Positions 1 through 5,464 of a stretch of 6,054 nt of DNA are shown here, in pieces. Numbering within the stretch: the first letter of the stretch is position 1; each line of letters begins with the position of its first letter. The notes under the pieces are model-generated. The model made no database searches, was not told the origin of the DNA, and was given only the letters and a program-made list of their open reading frames with translations. A program made the translations under genes and the position numbers. Source of the DNA: Planctomycetales bacterium. Lineage in GTDB: Bacteria > Planctomycetota > Phycisphaerae > SM23-33. The stretch lies in the NCBI GenBank assembly GCA_030673005.1, contig DAOVFI010000159.1, forward strand, positions 1-6,054. The letters are read 5' to 3'.

Positions 1-39
1 TTGATGGATATTTTCACCTTTACGCTGATCGGTACGTAG
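1..39 (+). CDS. possible 3' end of an upstream gene (12 codons)
   Basis: Frame 1 is open from the window edge and reads LMDIFTFTLIGT before a TAG stop at 37-39. The stop lies just inside the start of the hairpin-rich repeat, which is where such elements often sit (3' of genes, here between this end and the convergent araC-type gene). Twelve codons are too few to identify a product, and an open stretch this short can occur by chance. This is recorded only as a candidate partial gene. Confidence 0.17.
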   Translation: MMDIFTFTLIGT

Positions 40-195
40 GGTGCGGAAGGTTTTGCTTGCCATGCCGACTTGTCTCGGCGACCCGGCTACGGCTCGCTTC
101 GCCGAGACGAGAGCGAAGCGGAGACGGGAGCCATAGCGAAGGCAGGTTTCCTGCCTGTCTGCCGATAGGCAGGGAAAAGAACCTGCGCAACCTAC
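36..195. repeat. hairpin-rich REP/MITE-like intergenic element
   Basis: This non-coding stretch is packed with inverted repeats. Imperfect terminal arms lie at 36-52 and 180-195 (GTAGGGTGCGGAAGGTT against the complement of AACCTGCGCAACCTAC). Inside are a perfect 9-bp pair GTCTCGGCG/CGCCGAGAC (72-80/100-108), CGCTTCG/CGAAGCG (95-101/114-120), AGGCAGG/CCTGCCT with a TTT loop (140-146/150-156), a second AGGCAGG (167-173) that can also pair with 150-156, and CTGCC-GATA-GGCAG (159-172). Open reading frames across it on both strands are rich in Arg, Ser and Pro and look like translations of a repeat, not proteins. It lies 3' of the AraC-type gene. Known elements of this style are palindromic intergenic repeats or non-autonomous mobile elements. 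No target-site duplication is evident. The hairpins could also help stop transcripts from either side. Confidence 0.5.
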
Positions 196-230
196 CGCTT
201 CCTGGTCGATTTTGGCTGTATGTTTTATCT

Positions 231-1172
231 TTATACAGTCCTGTTCTTGCGGTATGCAAGCGGGCTGAAGCCGTTGATGCGGCGGAATACCCGGCTGAAG
301 TAGTACGGGTCTTCAATCCCGACCAGGTGGGCGACTTCGGCTATCTTCAGATCGGTCAGTAGCAGTTCCCTTGCCGCCTCCATTCGGACGTTCTGGAGGT
401 AATGTATAGGCGTCATTCCGGTAGCGACTTTGAACTGCCGGCCGAGGTGATTGATGCTGATACCGGCGGCGGCGGCGATGTCGTCCAGACCGATTGACAT
501 GTGATAATTGGAATGGATGAAGTCCTGGGCGTTATGAATCCTGGCCGTGGATTGCTCCGTGTCGGACTTGACCGACTTGCTTCGCGTGCGGATATCCAGG
601 GCATCGACAGTGGCCTCGGCCCGAAGACATCGCTCCATCAACTCCATCAGGATGCACCGCCCCACGCGCGCGTAATTGTGCGGCTTTAACCGCAGTTCTT
701 CCAGAAGCCAGTTCGCCAGCCTGCTCATGTGCCAGTCAAGAAGCATGTACGACTGCGTTGACTCCATCGAGTCGGACTCGACCAATATTCGCGAGAACTG
801 CACCCGGACGCCGAACGGATAAATCGTCAGCCACAGGACCGATGAAGGCCTGCCCGGATCGACGTTCTCGGCAAGCAACGAATGCGCCTGGTCGCATGTG
901 TGAAGTGTGCCGGCCGGGACGAATACCATCCTGCCGGGCTTGAAGATGTATCTCTTATTATCGATGCAATACGGTCCCTCGCCGGCCAGCCCGATTCCGA
1001 TTTCATGTTCGTGGTGCCGCATGTCGCATAATTGTCTGCATTTTATCGGCCTGGCGCAGTCTTCGTGAGTTATCTCCTCAGGCAGGATCATTCTGGAGAT
1101 GCCGTCGCGCTCGATCCATGGAAGAACACGCTCGGAAATGACATCGCGAACCGTCTGGCGCAAGGTTTTCAT
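231..1172 (-). CDS. AraC/XylS-family transcriptional regulator with cupin sensor domain
   Basis: A complete 313-residue protein of the usual AraC-family length (about 280-320). Residues about 50-110 form a cupin-type ligand-binding domain, with MRHHEHEIGIGLAGEG giving the His/Glu cluster (H53, H54, E55, H56) and VPAGTLHTCD the second cupin motif. Residues about 212-310 are the two-helix-turn-helix DNA-binding domain: HTH1 around 227-247 (LDDIAAAAGISINHLGRQFK) and HTH2 around 276-298 (KIAEVAHLVGIEDPYYFSRV), then the family signature ending GFSPLAYRK. It should be a cytoplasmic DNA-binding activator or repressor responding to a small molecule, often a sugar or its breakdown product; the ligand cannot be read here. 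ATG 1172 is the only start, because an in-frame stop lies 27 bases upstream. There is no clear Shine-Dalgarno. The gene is divergent from a PEP-CTERM protein, which is a candidate target along with its own promoter. Confidence 0.94.
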   Translation of the reverse strand: MKTLRQTVRDVISERVLPWIERDGISRMILPEEITHEDCARPIKCRQLCDMRHHEHEIGIGLAGEGPYCIDNKRYIFKPGRMVFVPAGTLHTCDQAHSLLAENVDPGRPSSVLWLTIYPFGVRVQFSRILVESDSMESTQSYMLLDWHMSRLANWLLEELRLKPHNYARVGRCILMELMERCLRAEATVDALDIRTRSKSVKSDTEQSTARIHNAQDFIHSNYHMSIGLDDIAAAAGISINHLGRQFKVATGMTPIHYLQNVRMEAARELLLTDLKIAEVAHLVGIEDPYYFSRVFRRINGFSPLAYRKNRTV

Positions 1173-1178
1173 TGACGC

Positions 1179-1207
1179 ATTATACCGTCCACCAGCATTT
1201 CAGGCAA
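1179..1207 (-). promoter_or_regulatory. candidate sigma70-type promoter of the araC-type gene
   Basis: On the minus strand a perfect TATAAT (1179-1184) is preceded at exactly 17 bp by TTGCCT (1202-1207), a 4/6 match to the -35 consensus. The expected start point, 6-7 bases downstream, falls at about 1172-1173, on the ATG itself, so the mRNA would be leaderless or nearly so. That fits the lack of a ribosome-binding site before this ATG. The -35 region also overlaps a short inverted repeat, AGGCA-N5-TGCCT (1202-1216), which could be a regulator contact site. Predicted by pattern only. Confidence 0.4.
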
Positions 1208-1245
1208 AACCTGCCTTATCGATTTGTCCGGCGGTAATGTGAATC

Positions 1246-1273
1246 GTAGGCTTAACATGTAGCCTACTACAAT
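1246..1273 (+). promoter_or_regulatory. inverted repeat (possible operator) abutting a -10-like hexamer
   Basis: GTAGGCT (1246-1252) and AGCCTAC (1261-1267) are perfect 7-bp inverted repeats around an 8-bp spacer. They are followed at once on the plus strand by TACAAT (1268-1273), a 5/6 match to a -10 box. No acceptable -35 hexamer sits at 16-18 bp; the inverted repeat occupies that place, as expected for an activator-dependent promoter. It lies about 75 bp upstream of the divergent regulator's start codon, so it may serve autoregulation or activation of the PEP-CTERM locus. No T-run follows, so it is not an intrinsic terminator. AraC-family sites are more often direct repeats, so another factor is possible. 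Confidence 0.35.
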
Positions 1274-1289
1274 GAATGGCGGGTCGTAG

Positions 1290-1409
1290 GGCCGAGACCA
1301 GACAAACGGTCTTGTGGTTGCCGAAAACGGCGTACCCGAACCGACGGCGTTTGTGCTGCTGTGCCTGGGAAGTCTGGGCATGCTGATTCGTCGAAAATCC
1401 AGGATGTGA
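1290..1409 (+). pseudogene. orphan PEP-CTERM sorting tail (remnant of a truncated paralogue)
   Basis: The frame from 1290 to the TGA at 1407-1409 encodes a complete PEP-CTERM sorting signal: VPEPTAFVLLCLG, more hydrophobic residues, then the basic end RRKSRM. It has no body. An in-frame TAG lies at 1287-1289 and another at 1260-1262, and no usable start codon or signal peptide precedes it. It aligns without gaps, at a constant 760-bp offset, with the tail of the intact gene downstream. Shared blocks are CCCGAACC (1335/2095), TGCTGCTGTGC (1354/2114) and TGCTGATTCG (1381/2141). This suggests the 3' end of a former tandem paralogue whose front was deleted. It lies within what would be the 5' leader of the intact gene if transcription starts near 1280. 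Residual recombination with a distant PEP-CTERM gene is an alternative origin. Confidence 0.6.
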
Positions 1410-1440
1410 GTGATTGGCTGACTCTTTGGAAGAGCAGGAA

Positions 1441-2178
1441 ATGATACATAGAAATCTGATCGCAACTGTTGCTGTGGCGGCTTTGGGGCTGACTGCTGCG
1501 CACGCCCCGGGCGAGATGATTGATTGTCCCTTCACGGAGGGCATCCTTGAAACGTCGTGGACGGCGACGCTCGGCGGGGACGCCACCGACTGGGAATACG
1601 GCCTCTCTGAAACGATGCTGGAAGTAACCGACGTAACGGATTCGACGAGCAACAACGGGATATGGGCCGTCGTCGATTTAAGCCAGCCCGTCTCGTCACT
1701 GGACGATTTCCAGGCCCGGATGAGTGTTAGCTACGATTCGGACGGCTCCAACGCGGCGATGCAGCAGTTGATGCTGGTGCTGACCGACGGTTCGGGCAAT
1801 GTCGTGGCCCAGGCAGGGCACAATGATGCATGGATTAGCTCCTCAGGCAGGCGATGGGCCTGGATAGAGGACGGGAGTTGCTACTCTCCGGGTAAGAACA
1901 CTGCCTTGTTTGCCGATGATTTCGACATAATGATCGAGCGCACCGGCGACGAAATCACCATCAGATTCGATGATACCGTCGTCCTGAGCGGGATTTCGTC
2001 CACTCCTGTGGAGCAGGTGCACATGTCCTTTACACATTACGCCTATCCCGGCTCCTTCTTCGGCACAGAGACGGTGGATTCCGTGGGCGTGGTTCCCGAA
2101 CCATGCGTTCTGATGCTGCTGTGCTTCGGCGGGTTGGGCCTGCTGATTCGCTATAGACGCAGAATGCGCACAACCTGA
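1441..2178 (+). CDS. secreted PEP-CTERM sorting domain protein, function unknown
   Basis: A 245-residue exported protein. Residues 1-22 are a signal peptide (MIHRNLIATVAVAALGLTAAHA, likely cut after AHA), preceded by GGAAG eight bases before ATG 1441. That spacing favours this start over an earlier in-frame one at 1414, which would put nine polar residues before the signal. Residues about 27-215 are acidic, Ser/Thr/Asp-rich and beta-like, with the feel of a jelly-roll or LamG-type module (segments such as DDFDIMIERTGDEITIRFDDTVVL), but no family can be named securely. The end is a full PEP-CTERM signal: PEP at 219-221, a hydrophobic stretch 222-236, and the basic cluster RYRRR at 237-241. In known systems this tail is recognised by an exosortase and the protein is delivered to the envelope or extracellular matrix. 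No exosortase gene is in the window. The gene is closed by a strong terminator and has a tail-only paralogue just upstream. Confidence 0.87.
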   Translation: MIHRNLIATVAVAALGLTAAHAPGEMIDCPFTEGILETSWTATLGGDATDWEYGLSETMLEVTDVTDSTSNNGIWAVVDLSQPVSSLDDFQARMSVSYDSDGSNAAMQQLMLVLTDGSGNVVAQAGHNDAWISSSGRRWAWIEDGSCYSPGKNTALFADDFDIMIERTGDEITIRFDDTVVLSGISSTPVEQVHMSFTHYAYPGSFFGTETVDSVGVVPEPCVLMLLCFGGLGLLIRYRRRMRTT

Positions 2179-2211
2179 TTTACGGTTGTGGTGATTTTGG
2201 TGATTACATTC

Positions 2212-2246
2212 ACAACCGGCAGAAGACCTTCTGCGGGTTGTTTTTT
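2212..2246 (+). terminator. intrinsic terminator of the PEP-CTERM gene
   Basis: Arms 2212-2225 (ACAACCGGCAGAAG) and 2228-2241 (CTTCTGCGGGTTGT) pair over 14 bp with a single G/G mismatch (2218/2235); in practice the innermost pair opens to form the loop. The run TTTTTT (2241-2246) follows. The hairpin starts 33 bases after the PEP-CTERM stop codon. The minus strand has no T-run on its exit side, so it works best for the plus-strand gene, although the convergent helicase gene ends only 8 bases beyond it and may also use the stem. The left arm can also pair with an upstream segment (see findings). Confidence 0.87.
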
Positions 2247-2253
2247 CGAGGAA

Positions 2254-4344
2254 TCAATGTTCTTCCTGCATGGCTGCGTCGTGGATGATTTCGACGTCGG
2301 GCAAGGCCGAGATGAACTCCCTTCCGTAGGACTTTGTGATGATGCGGTGGTCGAGGCAAACGACCATGCCCCGGTCGCTGCCGGAGCGGATTAATCGACC
2401 GAACCCCTGCTTGAATCGAATGATCGCCTCGGGTAACTGGTAATCCCTGAACGGGCTTCCCCCGCCGGCTCGAACTGCGTCGATTCGCGCCTCGATAAGC
2501 GGCGAATCGGGAACGGCGAAGGGCAATTTTGTGATTATGACGTTCGAGAGCGCCTCGCCGGAGACATCCACGCCCTGCCAGAAACTCGCCGTCCCCAGCA
2601 GGACGCACTTGCCGCCGCGTCTGAATTTCTCCAGCATTGCCGACCTCGGCAGCGAGCCGCCCTGGACAAGCAGCGTGTATCCTTCCCGCCCTGCGTAATC
2701 CTCCAGCATCTCGGCGACTGCCTGGAGCATCCTGTACGACGTGAACAGCACGAAGCACCGACCGCGACTGGCGGCGATGTAATACTCGATCGCCCGGCAG
2801 GCGGGCGTCAGGAACTCATCAAGCCTGTTCGGGTCGCCAAGGGCGGTTTCGATATACAGCCTGACCTGCCGGCGGAAGTCGAAGGGGCTGTCCATACGCA
2901 ACTCGCGGGCCTCTTCAGCGCCGAGCCGGCTGCGGATGTAATCGAATCCACGGACGCCGGGCCGTCCAGTCGTCAGCGTCGCTGAAGTAAGCACGACCGA
3001 ACTGACCGTCTCAAACAGGGCGGTCTTGAGGATCGGAGCGACGCTTATCGGCGCGCAGGCGAGTATTACGTATCTTCCGCCCCGTCGTGTATCCACTACC
3101 GTCCGCCAGTAGGCCGAATCGGGATAATTCCAGGCTACAAGGTTTTCGATCGTCTCGGCCAGGTCGCTCAGACGCCGCTGGTAACTCTGTAGTTCCAGCC
3201 GGGCGGCATTGTCCCTGCTCGAGCGTCGCAGACTCGCCAATTGCTCTGCAAGGTCCGACAGGGTCGGCGAGAGCGTATTGGTCAGCGCGTTTGGCCTGTC
3301 GATCCTGCCGTTGGGCGCAATCGTTTCAGTGCCGGCGACGGCTAGGGTATCGAAGAAGGCGTCGGCGGCGCGGGCGGCGGCGCCGACGGCAGCGACGGCC
3401 TTAGTGCCGTCGAGCATCGTCAAAAAACCCCCGCCGGTCCGGTCGTTGTGCAGTTCCCGCAGAAGCGCCCGGACCGCTCCGCTCCTTACCGTCGTGCCGA
3501 AATGGTCCGACGCTACGGACTCTAGCGTATGGGCCTCGTCCAGAACGAGCAGGTCATATTTACCCAGCAACTCGCCCGCCCCGGATTCCTGTCCGTCCGG
3601 AGCGGCGCGGCGAAGTGCCTGCCCTGAGTTCCATCGAAGGGCAAGGTCGGAAAACAGCAGCGCGTGATTGACAATGAGAAGACCGGCCTTGTTTATTCGC
3701 CGTCGAGCGGCGTGGAAACGGCACCTGTCGTACCAGGGACACTTGCGTCCGGGACACGATGCGGACTCTGCGCAAACACTTGCCCAGACCGAATCCGATA
3801 CGGCAAAGGTAATGTCCTGTCGCGAGCCGTCCGGACGAACAGGGGCGTTTCGGTCGGCGCCGTTTGACTCGCCCTTTTCGGGCCGGTCTTCATCGTCGTC
3901 GGCAAAAACCCATTCGGACAGACGGGACAGTTGATCGATTTCCCGTCGCGACGAAAACATCATATCGGCCAGGCGGACGGCTGCGTCCAGCCGGCGGCGA
4001 CAAAGGTAGTTTCGCCGCCCCTTTACCAGGACGGACCGGAACGGCACGCCGATGTGCTCGCGGAGGAAAGGCAGGTCCTTTCCGACGATCTGCTCCTGAA
4101 GCGCGATGGTGTAGGTTGAGACGACGACGCGCCGGCCGTCGCGGACAGCAAGGATTGCGGGGACGAGGTAGGCGAAACTCTTTCCCACGCCGGTGCCGGC
4201 CTCGACCAGCAGGTGCTCGCCGGCTGCAAAGGCCGACTCGACGGCCTCGGCCATCGCCAGCTGTTCCGGTCGGTTTTCGTAATCACTCAGGGCCGAAGCG
4301 ACCGGACCGGCGGCGGAAAGGATTTTCGAGGCGGCGGAAGTCAC
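2254..4344 (-). CDS. dinG: DinG-like ATP-dependent DNA helicase (Rad3/XPD family, Fe-S)
   Basis: A superfamily 2 helicase of 696 residues, close to the usual DinG length (about 640-720). All hallmarks are present in order: the YENRPEQ entry motif at residue 22, Walker A EAGTGVGKS (48-56), motif Ia YTIALQEQIV (78-87), four cysteines spaced C-X5-C-X4-C-X5-C (191, 197, 202, 208) for a 4Fe-4S cluster, NHALLF (226-231), the DEAH box (269-272), TSATL (453-457), GTASFWQGVDV (584-594) and QGFGRLIR (646-653). Family members unwind DNA 5'-to-3' with ATP and act on R-loops, forks and damaged DNA in the cytoplasm. There is no N-terminal exonuclease domain as in Firmicutes DinG. I chose GTG 4344 because it overlaps the upstream TGA as GTGA and has AGCAGG six bases before it. 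ATG 4398 (18 more residues, no good Shine-Dalgarno) is the alternative. All catalytic motifs are intact. Confidence 0.94.
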   Translation of the reverse strand: MTSAASKILSAAGPVASALSDYENRPEQLAMAEAVESAFAAGEHLLVEAGTGVGKSFAYLVPAILAVRDGRRVVVSTYTIALQEQIVGKDLPFLREHIGVPFRSVLVKGRRNYLCRRRLDAAVRLADMMFSSRREIDQLSRLSEWVFADDDEDRPEKGESNGADRNAPVRPDGSRQDITFAVSDSVWASVCAESASCPGRKCPWYDRCRFHAARRRINKAGLLIVNHALLFSDLALRWNSGQALRRAAPDGQESGAGELLGKYDLLVLDEAHTLESVASDHFGTTVRSGAVRALLRELHNDRTGGGFLTMLDGTKAVAAVGAAARAADAFFDTLAVAGTETIAPNGRIDRPNALTNTLSPTLSDLAEQLASLRRSSRDNAARLELQSYQRRLSDLAETIENLVAWNYPDSAYWRTVVDTRRGGRYVILACAPISVAPILKTALFETVSSVVLTSATLTTGRPGVRGFDYIRSRLGAEEARELRMDSPFDFRRQVRLYIETALGDPNRLDEFLTPACRAIEYYIAASRGRCFVLFTSYRMLQAVAEMLEDYAGREGYTLLVQGGSLPRSAMLEKFRRGGKCVLLGTASFWQGVDVSGEALSNVIITKLPFAVPDSPLIEARIDAVRAGGGSPFRDYQLPEAIIRFKQGFGRLIRSGSDRGMVVCLDHRIITKSYGREFISALPDVEIIHDAAMQEEH

Positions 4345-4796
4345 GGCGGACCTGCTGCCGGGGAGGTCAACTGGCGGATCATGTGCAGGAGGAACCATAT
4401 CGTAATGACGACGGAAATGAGCGTTACCACCGTCGCCAGGATGGTGATGAACGTCCTGCCGCGGACGATTCCGCTTCGCATCGAGGAAATTATCCGGTCC
4501 CTGGCAAGGGTCAGCATGCTCAGCAGCACCGCCCCGACTGTAACCCAGATGCTTATGCTGTGAACCGCCGAGTATATCCACACGCCACGAGAGACCTCGA
4601 AGTCCTCCCCGTGCCGTACGAGATAATAATGCAGGTCTGTGCGCCCGTCGGCGGCGGTCAAAGCCCGGACGAAGCCGTTCATCGCATCCCCGCCGACCGA
4701 CATATACACGACCGCATAGGCCAGGAAATTCGCCAGGCCGATGACGATGATCAGGATACAGATTCTAGTGCGGCGGTCCAAATCAACGCTCCGCAA
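4341..4796 (-). CDS. small three-helix membrane protein, function unknown
   Basis: A 151-residue protein with three clear membrane segments: about 11-33 (RICILIIVIGLANFLAYAVV), 72-97 (VWIYSAVHSISIWVTVGAVL) and 115-140 (FITILATVVTLISVVITIWF). A polar loop of about 38 residues lies between the first two and a basic loop (ARDRIISSMRSGIVRGR) between the last two. By the positive-inside rule the basic loop is cytoplasmic. I do not recognise a family. No ATG start exists in frame before the first helix; the likely starts are TTG 4796 (AAGGG four bases upstream) or TTG 4781 (GGAG seven bases upstream). An upstream in-frame ATG at 4844 is cut off by a TGA at 4818-4820. The stop overlaps the helicase start as GTGA and the preceding zinc-ribbon gene ends 70 bases upstream, so it is probably co-transcribed with both. 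Confidence 0.72.
   Translation of the reverse strand: MRSVDLDRRTRICILIIVIGLANFLAYAVVYMSVGGDAMNGFVRALTAADGRTDLHYYLVRHGEDFEVSRGVWIYSAVHSISIWVTVGAVLLSMLTLARDRIISSMRSGIVRGRTFITILATVVTLISVVITIWFLLHMIRQLTSPAAGPP
4351..4356 (-). promoter_or_regulatory. ribosome-binding site supporting GTG 4344 of the helicase
   Basis: The minus strand reads AGCAGG, then six bases, then GTGA, where the helicase start and the stop of the preceding membrane-protein gene overlap. This supports a coupled start here over ATG 4398, which has no purine-rich site at normal spacing. Confidence 0.5.
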
Positions 4797-4866
4797 CCGG
4801 CCCTTCGAAACTCGGTATCAGTCATTCTTCGCCGCACCGGTCATTGGAAACCGCCCCACCCGGCGA

Positions 4867-5334
4867 TTACTTCCTTCTGTGTTGCTCCACGAACCACTTT
4901 ACATAGTCCGTCCCGCACTTCGGGCACACGTCCCTCGCCTCGCCTGTGGCGGCTCCAAGGGGATCTGTGGCCTTCTTCGGCATGTAATACGTCCCGCATT
5001 TGGGGCACTTGATCATGATATAGACGGTTCCTTTGGCCTGGCACTTGGGACAATCTCCGCCCATGGACCTGCCGCCGGCGCGGTCACGAGACTCCCTCAT
5101 GAAATTTCCCATCTCATCGCTGTCGATCATCCATTCTTCGCCGCACTTGAGACACTTTACACGGGCCTCTTTCGGCGTCTCGAGCGGAGAGCCGTCTTCG
5201 TTTCGCGAGACACCGATGACCACCGCAATCGCCAGAATGATGATGAGTATTATCACAACGACCAGTCCGATCTCGACGCCTTTTCCGCTCAGGTCCAACG
5301 CTCCCGAATTGCGAAATCCAATAGACTTCAACAT
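4867..5334 (-). CDS. membrane-anchored protein with four CxxC (zinc-ribbon) motifs, copy 2
   Basis: A 155-residue protein in three parts. Residues 1-21 are a conserved leader (MLKSIGFRNSGALDLSGKG), residues about 22-42 one membrane helix (GLVVVIILIIILAIAVVIG), and 61-140 a soluble part with four CxxC knuckles at 61/64 (CLKCGEEW), 95/98 (CPKCQ), 110/113 (CPKCGTYYMP) and 137/140 (CPKCG). Eight cysteines could bind two zinc ions in rubredoxin-like ribbons. The end is basic (QHRRK). ATG 5334 has AAGGGAG seven bases upstream. It is a paralogue of the next gene upstream: no gaps through residue 70, 21 of the first 30 residues identical and CLKCGEEWMI fully shared. A role in protein-protein contact, nucleic-acid binding or metal/redox sensing at the membrane is possible; nothing here decides. 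Which side the ribbons face is unclear. Confidence 0.82.
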   Translation of the reverse strand: MLKSIGFRNSGALDLSGKGVEIGLVVVIILIIILAIAVVIGVSRNEDGSPLETPKEARVKCLKCGEEWMIDSDEMGNFMRESRDRAGGRSMGGDCPKCQAKGTVYIMIKCPKCGTYYMPKKATDPLGAATGEARDVCPKCGTDYVKWFVEQHRRK

Positions 5335-5386
5335 GATTGCACTCCCTTACTGCCTTCCATTCAAATAAAGTTCCCGAACACAGTTT

Positions 5387-5409
5387 TGCGTCTCGACGCA
5401 CTCGACGCA
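5387..5409. repeat. tandem 9-bp repeat overlapping a palindrome (possible operator)
   Basis: CTCGACGCA occurs twice back to back (5392-5400 and 5401-5409), and TGCGTC-TC-GACGCA (5387-5400) is a perfect inverted repeat overlapping the first copy. It lies 53-75 bases upstream of the copy-2 zinc-ribbon start and just downstream of a candidate promoter, where a repressor site could sit. It may equally be a small chance duplication. Confidence 0.3.
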
Positions 5410-5425
5410 TTACACTTCATTCTAC

Positions 5426-5453
5426 ATAATAAGCCGATGACCGAAAAAAACAA
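5426..5453 (-). promoter_or_regulatory. candidate promoter of the copy-2 zinc-ribbon gene
   Basis: On the minus strand TTGTTT (5448-5453) and TATTAT (5426-5431) are separated by 16 bp, in the 130-bp gap between the two zinc-ribbon genes. A start near 5419 would give a leader of about 85 bases holding the tandem 9-bp repeat. This would let copy 2 and the downstream genes be expressed apart from copy 1. Pattern match only; the local AT-richness raises the chance of a false hit. Confidence 0.33.
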
Positions 5454-5464
5454 GCATTCCGTAT

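Noticed and set aside
216..238. CTGTAT/ATACAG hairpin overlapping the AraC-type gene stop codon as a terminator
   Set aside because: Six weak base pairs with an 11-base loop and no T-run on the minus-strand exit side.
57..362. Plus-strand open frame over the left repeat
   Set aside because: It translates the hairpin element and then the antisense of the AraC-type gene; the sequence is low-complexity and not protein-like.
1200..1655. Minus-strand open frame of 151 codons upstream of the AraC-type gene
   Set aside because: It is antisense to the PEP-CTERM gene start and the tail remnant, has no ribosome site and shows no recognisable domain.
2210..2758. Minus-strand open frame inside the helicase 3' end
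   Set aside because: It is an out-of-frame shadow of the helicase, which carries conserved motifs VI and V across this span.
4345..4581. Extended N-terminus of the helicase from GTG 4581
   Set aside because: It would overlap most of the three-helix membrane gene and adds His/Arg/Gly-rich residues unlike DinG; the GTGA start is better supported.
3864..5012. Long plus-strand open frame of 382 codons
   Set aside because: It lies antisense to the helicase, the three-helix protein and the end of a zinc-ribbon gene, and its product is an Arg/Pro-rich string without domains, typical of the complement of GC-rich coding DNA.
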